NCBI RefSeq assembly: GCF_014650755.1
Contig: NZ_BMVO01000002.1
Span: 248,001-312,000 of the forward strand
Reading direction: 5' to 3'
Length of the DNA: 64,000 nucleotides
Origin: Streptomyces chryseus
GTDB taxonomy: Bacteria; Actinomycetota; Actinomycetes; Streptomycetales; Streptomycetaceae
The notes beneath the pieces are model-generated. The model saw only the letters and a program-made list of their open reading frames with translations. It did no database searches and had not been told where the DNA came from. Shown piece by piece: positions 12,031 to 19,098 of this stretch. Position 1 is the stretch's first letter. Each line of letters starts with the position of its first letter. A program made the position numbers and the translations under genes.

Positions 12031-12049
12031 GCCGTACGGTGAGCCCCCG

Positions 12050-12694
12050 TCAGGCGGCCTTCGCCTTGGTCGCGTACATGTCGACGTACTCCTGGCCGGA
12101 CAGTCGCATGACCTCGGCCATCACCGAGTCCGTCACCGCGCGCAGCACGTACCGGTCGCGGTCCATGCCCTCGTAGCGCGAGAACTCCATGGGCTCGCCG
12201 AAGCGCACGGTCACCTTGCCGGGGCGCGGCAGGCCGGCGCCGCCCGGCTGGAGCTTGTCCGTACCGATCATCGCGAACGGCACCACCGGCGCGCCGGTCA
12301 TCAGAGTCAGGCGGGCGATGCCCGTGCGGCCCCGGTAGAGACGGCCGTCGGGGGAGCGGGTGCCCTCCGGGTAGATCGAGAAGATCTTGCCCTCCTCCAG
12401 CACCCGGCGGCCGGTCATCAGCGCCGCGACACCGCCGCGGCCGCCGTCCCGGTCCACCGGGATCATGCCGCAGCTGGTGAAGAACCAGGCCATCAGACGG
12501 CCCTTGAGCCCCTTGCCCGTGACGTACTCGTCCTTGCCGATGTAGTACACCTGCCGGTCGCAGCAGATCGGCATGATCATCGAGTCGATGAACGTCAGAT
12601 GGTTGCCCGCCAGGATGACCGGACCGGTCCCGGGAATGTTCTGGGCGCCCTCCACCTGTGGGCGGAACATCAGGCGCAGGATCGGTCCGAGCAC
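12050..12694 (-). CDS. 1-acyl-sn-glycerol-3-phosphate acyltransferase (PlsC-like)
   Basis: A membrane-associated acyltransferase that acylates lysophosphatidate or a similar lipid. The HX4D catalytic box is NHLTFID near residue 31, and the glycerolipid-binding box is YPEGTRS; IPVDRD and GAPVVPFAMIG complete the four PlsC motifs. From the GTG at 12694 the protein has 214 residues. The in-frame sequence continues upstream (VPIALIKA) like a family N-terminus but reaches no start codon. A TTG at 12720 with an excellent ribosome site (GGAGGA, 12725-12730) sits eight codons upstream but is out of frame by one base, so the real start is uncertain and an indel here is possible. The upstream region is shared with a divergent glycerophosphodiesterase gene. 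Confidence 0.9.
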   Translation of the reverse strand: MLGPILRLMFRPQVEGAQNIPGTGPVILAGNHLTFIDSMIMPICCDRQVYYIGKDEYVTGKGLKGRLMAWFFTSCGMIPVDRDGGRGGVAALMTGRRVLEEGKIFSIYPEGTRSPDGRLYRGRTGIARLTLMTGAPVVPFAMIGTDKLQPGGAGLPRPGKVTVRFGEPMEFSRYEGMDRDRYVLRAVTDSVMAEVMRLSGQEYVDMYATKAKAA

Positions 12695-12896
12695 TGCCTT
12701 GATGAGCGCGATCGGGACAACGGTTCCTCCGGTGTCGTGGCCGGGTGGGGCTCGGCGGCCTGTTCTGTATGAAGTCTGTGCAGGTGAGGACGATACTCGC
12801 GGGCTCCCTTCCCGCGCACATCGGGTTCATCACTTCGATACGCGGTGTTGACGTGTGTTTCCACTGCGTTCCGTCCAGAGCCTCGTCCACGTAAGA

Positions 12897-12910
12897 CGTA
12901 GGCGCCTACG
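12897..12910 (+). promoter_or_regulatory. 14-base perfect palindrome upstream of the glycerophosphodiesterase gene
   Basis: CGTAGGCGCCTACG is a perfect palindrome 51 bases before the ATG at 12961, close to a TTGACA (12927-12932). It may be an operator; the factor is unknown. Farther upstream GTTCATC (12825) and GTTGACG (12847) are 22 bases apart, the spacing of two PHO-box units, but the match is weak. Confidence 0.35.
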
Positions 12911-12960
12911 ATCGGGCCCTTACTTCTTGACAGGTGCGGGACATTCTCAGAGGAGCGTTC

Positions 12961-14112
12961 ATGACACAGGGCGGACAGACGAACCCCGGGCGGCGCACGG
13001 TTCTCGGCGCGGCCGTGCTCGGGGCGGGCGGCGTCACCCTCGGGGTGCCGGGTCCGGCGAGCGCCGCTTCCTCCAAGGACGGCGGTTCGTACCGCGATCT
13101 TCCCGTACCGACCGTCGTGGCGCACCGAGGAGCCAGCGGCTACCGCCCGGAACACACCCTCGGCTCGTACCAGCTCGCGCTCGACATGGGCGCGCACGTC
13201 ATCGAGCAGGACCTCGTCCCGACCAAGGACGGCCACCTCGTGTGCCGCCACGAGAACGACATCACCGGCACCACGGACGTCGCGGAGCACCCCGAGTTCG
13301 CCTCCCGCAGGACGACCAAGTCCGTCGACGGCGTGTCGCTGACCGGCTGGTTCACCGAGGACTTCACCCTCGCCGAGCTCAAGACGCTGCGCGCCAAGGA
13401 GCGCATCCCCGGCACCCGGCAGGAGAACACCCTGTACGACGGCCGCTGGACGATTCCCTCCTTCGAGGAGGTGCTGCGCTGGGCCGAGCGGGAGGGCCGC
13501 GCCCGGGGCCGGCGGATCTGGCTCCACATCGAGACGAAGCACCCCACGTACTTCCGGGACCTCGGCCTCGGCCTCGAAGAGCCCCTGGCCCGGCTGCTGC
13601 GCACCTACGGCCGCCACAGGAAGAACTCGCCGAACTTCCTCCAGTCCTTCGAGCCCAGCAGCATGCGGCGCATGGCCGAGCTGGTCGCGGCGCCGCGCGT
13701 CGTGCTCCTGTCCGGCGCCGCCACCCGGCCGTGGGACTTCCAGGTGGCCGGCGACCCGCGCACCGTCGCCGACCTGGTGAAGCCCGAGGGCCTGAAGTGG
13801 ATCGCCGGCTTCGCCCAGGGCCTCGGCCCCACCCTCGACCTCATCATCCCGAAGGACGCCACGGGCAAGCTGGGGACGCCGACGACGCTGGTACGGGACG
13901 CGCACGCGCGGGGCCTGGTCCTGCACCCGTACACGATGCGCAACGAGAACAGCTTCCTGCCGGCCGACTTCCGGCGCGGCACCGACCCGACGGCGTACGG
14001 AGACGCCTTCGGGGCCCTCAAGGTCTACTTCGAACAGGGCATCGACGGGATCTTCTCCGACAACCCGGACACGGCGCTGCTCGCGGCGGCGGACTTCACG
14101 CGCCGCCGCTGA
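12961..14112 (+). CDS. Secreted glycerophosphodiester phosphodiesterase (Tat signal)
   Basis: A 383-residue exported enzyme that cleaves glycerophosphodiesters to glycerol-3-phosphate and an alcohol, thereby scavenging phosphate and glycerol. The N-terminus is a twin-arginine signal: GRRTVLGAAVLGAGG, ending near ASA (about residue 36). The catalytic domain starts with HRGASGYRPEHT, the metal and catalytic histidine motif, and continues with EQDLVPTKDGHLVCRHE, which supplies the acid and second histidine. IDGIFSDNP near the end is the last metal-site motif. Length and order match periplasmic-type GlpQ enzymes. The ATG at 12961 has GAGGAG (12950-12955) five bases upstream; a GTG at 12934 is less well placed. 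Downstream, a hairpin at 14168-14193 probably ends the transcript. Confidence 0.95.
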   Translation: MTQGGQTNPGRRTVLGAAVLGAGGVTLGVPGPASAASSKDGGSYRDLPVPTVVAHRGASGYRPEHTLGSYQLALDMGAHVIEQDLVPTKDGHLVCRHENDITGTTDVAEHPEFASRRTTKSVDGVSLTGWFTEDFTLAELKTLRAKERIPGTRQENTLYDGRWTIPSFEEVLRWAEREGRARGRRIWLHIETKHPTYFRDLGLGLEEPLARLLRTYGRHRKNSPNFLQSFEPSSMRRMAELVAAPRVVLLSGAATRPWDFQVAGDPRTVADLVKPEGLKWIAGFAQGLGPTLDLIIPKDATGKLGTPTTLVRDAHARGLVLHPYTMRNENSFLPADFRRGTDPTAYGDAFGALKVYFEQGIDGIFSDNPDTALLAAADFTRRR

Positions 14113-14167
14113 CGGGCGGGGAACCGGGGTGCCGGCCGGCCCGGGCTTCACGGACGGGTGACTGTCG

Positions 14168-14193
14168 CGCCGCGCGGCAACCACCGCGCGGCG
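14168..14193 (+). terminator. Hairpin after the glycerophosphodiesterase gene
   Basis: CGCCGCGCGG (14168-14177) pairs with CCGCGCGGCG (14184-14193) around CAACCA, a 10-bp perfect GC stem, only 19 bases before the next start codon. It is probably a terminator, but could also influence translation of the sigma-like gene. Confidence 0.5.
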
Positions 14194-14212
14194 GCGGCAC
14201 GTCCCGCCTGGC

Positions 14213-14800
14213 ATGACCCTCCCCGCGCCCGCCGCCGCGCCCCCGGCCGCCTCCGCCGCCCCGTCCGCCGCCGCTGCCTCGTACGCGTACGACCTCTTCC
14301 GCACGCTGCGCCCCCTGCTCGCCGCCGAAGCCGTGGCCGAGGCCGCGAGCGGGGGAGTCGAGCCCGGCGACCTGGAACAGGCCGTATGGCTGCGGCTCCT
14401 CGAACTCCTCGACGGGTCGGGTCCACCGGCCGACCCGGCGGGCTGGCTGCTGCACGCCGTACGCACCGAGGCGAGCCTGGCCCGGCGCGCGACGCGGCGC
14501 GAACTGCCGTACCCCTTCCCGCCGGCCGCCACGACCGACACCGCCTGCCCGGAACGCGCCGCGCTGAGCGCCGAACGGCGACGCGTCCTGCGGGCCGCGG
14601 TGGGCAGACTGCCCGGCCGGTGCGCGCGGCTGCTGAACGCGATGCTGTCGCCGGCGGATCCCACGTACCGGGAAATCGCAGGGAAGTTGGGAATGTCACA
14701 AGGCAGTTTGGGGCCGATGCGTTCCCGTTGCCTGGGATGCCTGCGCAGAATGCTCGCGGCGGAGGTTGCGGCTCCTGAGCTGAGGGGAAAGGAGCGATAA
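14213..14800 (+). CDS. Small RNA polymerase sigma-70 family protein
   Basis: A 195-residue sigma-like protein. After an Ala/Pro-rich N-terminus of about 25 residues comes a region-2-like stretch (VEPGDLEQAVWLRLLELL, about 48-65), then a linker and a region-4 helix-turn-helix (YREIAGKLGMSQGSLGPMRSRCLGCLRRML, roughly 152-185, in which the second half is the recognition helix). It resembles the group of streptomycete sigma factors that often lie beside GNAT or regulatory genes. No anti-sigma gene is adjacent. Region 2 is compact and the core-binding part looks less conserved than in ordinary ECF factors, so it could be a sigma-like regulator rather than an active sigma factor. The ATG at 14213 has a poor ribosome site. 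Confidence 0.8.
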   Translation: MTLPAPAAAPPAASAAPSAAAASYAYDLFRTLRPLLAAEAVAEAASGGVEPGDLEQAVWLRLLELLDGSGPPADPAGWLLHAVRTEASLARRATRRELPYPFPPAATTDTACPERAALSAERRRVLRAAVGRLPGRCARLLNAMLSPADPTYREIAGKLGMSQGSLGPMRSRCLGCLRRMLAAEVAAPELRGKER

Positions 14801-14837
14801 GCAACCGGCGTATCAGGCGAGCGGGAGGCATGCACAC

Positions 14838-15341
14838 ATGGGCATGAGCGTGACCATCTCAGCGGCAACGGCGCAGGATGCCGAGCAGATCCTCAAGTTG
14901 CAGTACCTGTGCTATCAGAGCGAGGCCGAGCTGTACGGCGACTACAGCATCGAGCCGCTCACCCAGACCCTCGACGACCTGCGGGCCGAACTCGACCGCA
15001 GCCACACCCTGGTGGCGCGGCTCGGCGACGAGGTGGTCGCGTCGGTGCGGGCGGCGGTCGACGAGGCCGGGACCGCGAGGATCGCCAAGCTCATCGTCCA
15101 TCCCCGGATGCAGCGGCACGGGCTCGGGGGCAGGCTGCTCGACGCGATCGAGGGGTACTTCGCCGGTGAGCCGGCCGCCAAGCGCTTCCAGCTCTTCACC
15201 GGCCACCGGAGCGAGGGCAACCTGCGGCTGTACCGCAGCCACGGCTACGCCCCGGTCGCCACGGAACAGATTGCCCCCGGCTTCGCCCTGGTGACCCTGC
15301 AGAAGGAGCCGGCGGCGCAGTCGTTCGCCGCGAGCGCCTAG
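14838..15341 (+). CDS. GNAT family N-acetyltransferase
   Basis: A 167-residue acetyl-CoA-dependent acetyltransferase. The GNAT core is recognisable: a beta-strand pair around HTLVARLGDEVVASVRA, motif A with the acetyl-CoA pyrophosphate loop RMQRHGLGGRLLDAIE (about 95-110), and motif B with NLRLYRSHGYAPV. The substrate is unknown. The ATG at 14838 has GGGAGG nine bases upstream; a second ATG two codons later is too far from it. It lies 37 bases after the sigma-like gene in the same direction and may be co-transcribed. Its 3' end faces the convergent membrane-protein pair over a 46-base gap. Confidence 0.88.
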   Translation: MGMSVTISAATAQDAEQILKLQYLCYQSEAELYGDYSIEPLTQTLDDLRAELDRSHTLVARLGDEVVASVRAAVDEAGTARIAKLIVHPRMQRHGLGGRLLDAIEGYFAGEPAAKRFQLFTGHRSEGNLRLYRSHGYAPVATEQIAPGFALVTLQKEPAAQSFAASA

Positions 15342-15387
15342 CGGTTCGGCGGGCGTCCGGTGTCCGTACCCGCCCCTGGACGTCCGC

Positions 15388-15816
15388 CTAGCTCCGCCGC
15401 GACCTGCGCAGCCACACGATCCCCGTCACCGGCAGCAGCACCGGGATGAACAGGTAGCCCCTCCCGAACGCCGACCACACCGTCGCGTCCGGGAACGCGG
15501 ACGGCTCGATCACCGTCCAGGTGCCGACCACCAGCACCCCCACGAGTTCCGCCGCGCAGCACACCAGCGCCGCCCGGCGGGCCGTCTCGCCGCCCCGCAC
15601 GAGCGTGTACGTGATGAAGGCGTACACCACCGCCGCCACCGCGGACAGCGTGTACGCGAGCGGGGCCCGGTCGTACTCGGTGGCGATCTGGTAGGCGGAG
15701 CGGGACACCGCGCCGACCGACATGACGCCGTACAGCCAGACCAGCAGCAGCCCCGGCCCCCGGACCAGCCGCGCGCGCGAACCGGCGGCGCCTTCCCGCG
15801 TGACGGGCTCGCCCAT
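15388..15816 (-). CDS. Integral membrane protein, unknown function
   Basis: A 142-residue protein with about four membrane helices: around residues 20-40 (LLLVWLYGVMSVGAV), 52-72, 82-105 and 118-135, with a cytosolic Arg-rich tail (WLRRSRRS). No catalytic motif or known family is evident to me. It starts one base after the stop of the membrane protein upstream of it on the same strand, so the two are surely co-translated and may form a complex. Its 3' end faces the GNAT gene. The Arg/Gly N-terminus before the first helix looks cytoplasmic. Confidence 0.8.
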   Translation of the reverse strand: MGEPVTREGAAGSRARLVRGPGLLLVWLYGVMSVGAVSRSAYQIATEYDRAPLAYTLSAVAAVVYAFITYTLVRGGETARRAALVCCAAELVGVLVVGTWTVIEPSAFPDATVWSAFGRGYLFIPVLLPVTGIVWLRRSRRS

Positions 15817-15817
15817 G

Positions 15818-16177
15818 TCAGCCTCCCCAGATGTCGTGCAGCCGCACTTCGAGCACGGCCAGCACGACCGCGCCGGCCGACACGGTCACCGAGCCCCACC
15901 GGGTCCGCTCGCCCAGGGAGAGGAAACCGGCGGCCGGCACCGCCGCGAGCGCGCCGAGGAGGTACGAAACGAAGATCACCGCGCCCTCGTCCGGCTTGTC
16001 GCCGCCCGCCAGCCGCACGACGCCCACGACCACCTGGGCGAGCGCGAGCAGGGACACCACGGCCATGCCGATGAAGTGCCAGTCCTTGGTGGGCTGATCG
16101 CGGAACGCGGCGTAACCGCACCACGCGGCGAGTGCGAGCGCGGCCACGGAGAGGGTGACCGTCAGGGCGTCGAGCAT
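15818..16177 (-). CDS. Small integral membrane protein, unknown function
   Basis: A 119-residue protein starting at the ATG MLDALTV (16177) with about four predicted helices: 1-23, 33-55, 70-90 and 97-112. An upstream extension in the same frame is Arg/Gly-rich and covers the promoter, so it is not used. I do not recognise a family. The gene has a good divergent promoter (see 16188-16215) and is followed after one base by the second membrane gene, so the pair is an operon. It is divergent from the HAD phosphatase, whose regulatory region it shares. Confidence 0.8.
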   Translation of the reverse strand: MLDALTVTLSVAALALAAWCGYAAFRDQPTKDWHFIGMAVVSLLALAQVVVGVVRLAGGDKPDEGAVIFVSYLLGALAAVPAAGFLSLGERTRWGSVTVSAGAVVLAVLEVRLHDIWGG

Positions 16178-16187
16178 GACGACGAGC

Positions 16188-16215
16188 GTATTACGACCGT
16201 TTACGCCCGCGACAA
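16188..16215 (-). promoter_or_regulatory. Probable promoter of the membrane-protein pair
   Basis: On the minus strand TTGTCG (16215-16210) and TAATAC (16193-16188) are separated by 16 bases, a good match to a vegetative -35/-10 pair. The -10 lies ten bases before the ATG at 16177, so the leader is very short or absent. Confidence 0.5.
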
Positions 16216-16239
16216 CGGGTGGGCTTAGGGTCGGTCCCC

Positions 16240-16893
16240 ATGAAGATCGACGCCGACGCCCTCCTGTTCGACAACGACGGAACACTCCTGTCCTCCCTGG
16301 AGTCGGTGATCCGCTGCTGGACCCGCTGGGCGGCGGAGTACGGCATATCGGCGCAGCGGTTCGCCGCCGTGGAACTGCACGGACGCCCCGCCGCCGAGAT
16401 CGCCGCCGACCTCCTGCCGCCCGACGTGGTGCCGGGCGCGGTGGCCCGTATCGAGCAGCTGGAGGTCGAGGACGTGACCGGGCCCGGCGCGGTCGTGCTG
16501 CTCCCGGGAACCGCCGAGCTGCTCGCGAGCCTTCCCGCCGACCGCTGGGCCGTCGTCACCTCCGCCACCCGCAGGCTCGCCGAGGCGCGCCTGGCCGAAG
16601 CCGGCATCCTTCCCAAGACCATGATCGCCGCGGACGACATCACCCGCGGCAAGCCCGACCCGGAGCCGTACCTGACGGCGGCCCGCAGGCTCGGCGTGGA
16701 CCCGGCGCGCTGCGTGGTGTTCGAGGACGCCCCCGCCGGGCTCGCCGCCGGCCGCGCGGCGGGCATGAGAACCGTGGCGTTGGCCACAACCCACGCACCC
16801 TCCGAGCTGGTCGCCGACATCGTCGTGCCCGACCTCTCGGCGGTGTCGGCGCAGGCCACGGGCGACGGTGTGCGGATCGTCGTCGCTCACTGA
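16240..16893 (+). CDS. HAD-IA family phosphatase
   Basis: A 217-residue haloacid-dehalogenase-like hydrolase, probably a sugar-phosphate or phosphoglycolate-type phosphatase. The four HAD motifs are present: I, FDNDGTL with nucleophile Asp11 and acid Asp13; II, VVTSAT; III, the lysine in RGKPDPEPY; IV, FEDAPAG. A helical cap between about residues 20 and 85 is of the IA type. The ATG at 16240 lies 8 bases after a -10-like TAGGGT and has no clear ribosome site, so translation may be leaderless. It is divergent from the membrane pair and is followed by the metNIQ leader region. The natural substrate is unknown. Confidence 0.9.
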   Translation: MKIDADALLFDNDGTLLSSLESVIRCWTRWAAEYGISAQRFAAVELHGRPAAEIAADLLPPDVVPGAVARIEQLEVEDVTGPGAVVLLPGTAELLASLPADRWAVVTSATRRLAEARLAEAGILPKTMIAADDITRGKPDPEPYLTAARRLGVDPARCVVFEDAPAGLAAGRAAGMRTVALATTHAPSELVADIVVPDLSAVSAQATGDGVRIVVAH

Positions 16894-16929
16894 CAGCGAC
16901 ACAACAGGGTCCGATGGCGAGACAAAGAT

Positions 16930-16944
16930 GTCCGCTATTCGGAC
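16930..16944 (+). promoter_or_regulatory. GTCCG-N5-CGGAC palindrome upstream of metN leader
   Basis: A five-base perfect inverted repeat GTCCG-CTATT-CGGAC in a locally AT-richer context, 42 bases before the leader-peptide ATG. It is a candidate operator for an amino-acid-responsive regulator (the IclR-type NdgR is one possibility in Streptomyces); this is inference only. Confidence 0.4.
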
Positions 16945-16986
16945 GGCGTCGATCGATGCGTACGCACGTCTGGTTTACTCATCCGC

Positions 16987-17073
16987 ATGACCACGACGAG
17001 CAGCCGCACCCTTGCGACCGAGGCGACGATGACGCCCGGTGCTCGTTGTATGTGTCGAATGTGCGCCTTCTGA
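16987..17073 (+). CDS. Cys/Met-rich leader peptide upstream of metNIQ
   Basis: A 28-codon ORF from ATG 16987 to TGA 17071-17073 ends in the residues GARCMCRMCAF, that is three Cys and two Met codons among its last eight. Such clustering is very unlikely by chance in this GC-rich DNA and is the pattern of peptides that sense cysteine or methionine supply by ribosome stalling. The TTTACT at 16974-16979 could be a -10 box, which would make the peptide the first thing translated on a leaderless mRNA; no ribosome site is present. A small hairpin follows the stop. The transporter metN starts 212 bases later. Several streptomycete sulfur genes carry Cys-containing leader peptides; this one is probably analogous. 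Confidence 0.65.
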   Translation: MTTTSSRTLATEATMTPGARCMCRMCAF

Positions 17074-17285
17074 GGGCCCCTGCCTGAGCCTCGCGCCCCG
17101 AAGCGAGACCCCGACAGCCGCGCCCCGCGTCCATCGAGTGCGTACGTACTCCACGGACCGGGCCCGCCTGCCCCGCGCACGCGTTGCCTCCGGTACCCAC
17201 CGACCCAGCCGTGCCACGTCCACAAGACGACATGCCCCGTGCCCGGCGGACACCTCGCCGCGCACTCGACAGTGACGGAAACCCT

Positions 17286-18344
17286 GTGATCACCACTACG
17301 GGCCTCACCAAGGTCTATCCATCGCGTGGCCGCGAGGTCACCGCCCTGGACGGCGTCGACCTGCACGTCCGTGAGGGCGAGGTGTACGGAGTCATCGGCC
17401 AGAGCGGCGCCGGCAAGTCCTCCCTCATCCGCTGCGTCAACCTGCTGGAGCGGCCCACCGCCGGCACGGTGACCGTCGACGGCCAGGACCTCACCGCGCT
17501 CGCCGGCCGGGGCCGCCGCGCCGGCAAGGAACTGCGCCAGGCGCGCAGCCGCATCGGCATGGTCTTCCAGCACTTCAACCTGCTGTCCTCGCGCACCGTG
17601 CAGGACAACGTCGAACTGCCGCTGGAGATCCTCGGCGTATCCGGACAGGAACGCTCCCGCAAGGCGCTGGAACTGCTCGACCTGGTCGGCCTCGCCGACA
17701 AGGCCAGGGCCTACCCCGCCCAGCTCTCCGGCGGCCAGAAGCAGCGCGTCGGCATCGCCCGCGCCCTGGCCGGCGACCCCAAGGTGCTGCTCTCCGACGA
17801 GGCCACCTCGGCCCTCGACCCCGAGACCACCCGCTCGATCCTCCAGCTCCTGCGCGACCTCAACCGGCAGCTCGGCCTGACCGTCCTGCTCATCACGCAC
17901 GAGATGGACGTCGTCAAGACGATCTGCGACTCGGCCGCGCTGATGAAGAAGGGCCGGATCGTCGAGTCCGGCACGGTGAGCGAGCTCCTGGCGACACCCG
18001 GCTCCGAGCTGGCCCAGGAACTCTTCCCGGTGGGCGGCCAGGCCTCGGGCCCCGGCCGCACCGTCATCGACGTCACCTTCCACGGCGAGGCCGCGACGCA
18101 GCCGGTGATCTCCCAGCTCTCGCGCACGTACAACATCGACATCTCGATCCTGGGCGCCGCGATGGACACCGTCGCGGGCAAGCAGATCGGCCGGATGCGC
18201 ATCGAGCTGCCCGGACGGTACGAGGAGAACGTCGTCCCCGTCGGCTTCCTGCGCGAGCAGGGGCTGCAGGTCGAGGTCGTCGACGGCCCAGCGAACGTAC
18301 CGGCGCAGACCGCCGCCGCCCTGGTGAAGGAAGGTGCCAAGTGA
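17286..18344 (+). CDS. metN: Methionine ABC transporter ATP-binding protein
   Basis: MetN is the ATPase of the D/L-methionine importer. The 352-residue protein has Walker A GQSGAGKSS (38-46), Q-loop VFQHFNLLSS, signature LSGGQKQRVGIARAL, Walker B VLLSDEATSALD and switch histidine LLITHEMDVV. A serine replaces the more usual cysteine just before the Walker B Asp. Beyond residue about 270 follows the NIL/ACT-like C-terminal domain (VIDVTFHGEA...ISILGAAMDTVAGKQIGRMRIELPG) that in relatives binds methionine and inhibits transport. The GTG at 17286 matches family N-termini; an upstream GTG at 17184 adds unrelated sequence. metI overlaps by four bases (GTGA). Expression probably depends on the Cys/Met leader peptide upstream. 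Confidence 0.95.
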   Translation: MITTTGLTKVYPSRGREVTALDGVDLHVREGEVYGVIGQSGAGKSSLIRCVNLLERPTAGTVTVDGQDLTALAGRGRRAGKELRQARSRIGMVFQHFNLLSSRTVQDNVELPLEILGVSGQERSRKALELLDLVGLADKARAYPAQLSGGQKQRVGIARALAGDPKVLLSDEATSALDPETTRSILQLLRDLNRQLGLTVLLITHEMDVVKTICDSAALMKKGRIVESGTVSELLATPGSELAQELFPVGGQASGPGRTVIDVTFHGEAATQPVISQLSRTYNIDISILGAAMDTVAGKQIGRMRIELPGRYEENVVPVGFLREQGLQVEVVDGPANVPAQTAAALVKEGAK

Positions 18345-19012
18345 ACTGGTCGGAGATGCAGCCCCTGCTGACGCAGGGAACCATCGACACGCTCTACATG
18401 GTGCTGTGGTCCACCGTCGTGTCGGTCGCCGGCGGCCTGCCGCTCGGCATCCTGCTCGTCCTCACGGACAAGGGCGGACTGCTCCAGAACGTGGCGGTCA
18501 ACAAGGTCGTCGGCGTGATCGTGAACATCGGCCGCTCGCTGCCGTTCATCATCCTGCTGATCGCCCTCATCCCCTTCACCACGCTCGTGGTCGGTACGTT
18601 CATCGGCCCCAGCGCGATGATCGTGCCGCTCGCCATCGGCGCCATCCCCTTCTTCGCCCGCCTCGTCGAGACCGCGATCCGCGAGGTCGACCACGGACTG
18701 GTCGAGGCGGTCCAGGCCATGGGCGGCGGCGTACCCACCGTCGTCTTCAAGGTGCTGCTGCCGCAGTCGCTGCCGTCCCTGATCTCCGGCATCACCACCA
18801 CCGTGATCGTGCTCGTCGGCTACTCGGCGATGGCGGGCGCGGTCGGCGGCGAGGGACTCGGCAGCAAGGCCGTGACCTACGGATACCAGCGCTTCGAGAC
18901 CGACTTCATGCTGGTCACCGTGGTCATCCTGGTCGCCCTCGTGACGCTCGTGCAGCTCATCGGCGACGGCGTGATCCGGCTCCTCGCGCGCCGCGGACGT
19001 ACCGCCTCCTAG
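18341..19012 (+). CDS. metI: Methionine ABC transporter permease
   Basis: MetI is the membrane channel of the methionine importer. The 223-residue protein has about five membrane helices and the EAA-loop that docks on MetN (EAVQAMGGGVPTVVFKVLLPQSLPSLISG; quoted in pieces EAVQAMGGG and LPQSLPSLISG, about residues 125-150). The segment GRSLPFIILL and the end region VGYSAMAGAVGGEGLGSKA are typical of MetI. It begins with GTG overlapping the metN stop and lies 86 bases before the binding protein gene. The operon order metN-metI-metQ is standard. Confidence 0.95.
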   Translation: MNWSEMQPLLTQGTIDTLYMVLWSTVVSVAGGLPLGILLVLTDKGGLLQNVAVNKVVGVIVNIGRSLPFIILLIALIPFTTLVVGTFIGPSAMIVPLAIGAIPFFARLVETAIREVDHGLVEAVQAMGGGVPTVVFKVLLPQSLPSLISGITTTVIVLVGYSAMAGAVGGEGLGSKAVTYGYQRFETDFMLVTVVILVALVTLVQLIGDGVIRLLARRGRTAS

Positions 19013-19098
19013 CGCGCCCCCCGTACTTCCTGACCCAAGCAAGCCCGCACTCCTTGTCCGGGCGACACCACCGCAACACCCAGAAAGAGGCACTTTTC

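Larger units (their letters stand above)
16894..17285 (+). other. metNIQ leader region (392 bases without a long gene)
   Basis: This gap holds a GTCCG-CTATT-CGGAC palindrome (16930-16944), a 28-codon Cys/Met-rich leader ORF (16987-17073), a small hairpin CTCGC/GCGAG (17090-17107), and about 180 bases of C-rich sequence up to the metN start. I see no SAM riboswitch consensus. The arrangement fits peptide-controlled expression of metNIQ. Confidence 0.6.

Noticed and set aside
16894..17285. SAM-I, SAM-II or SAM-IV riboswitch before metN
   Set aside because: The consensus core of these riboswitches is not visible, while a Cys/Met leader peptide explains the region better.
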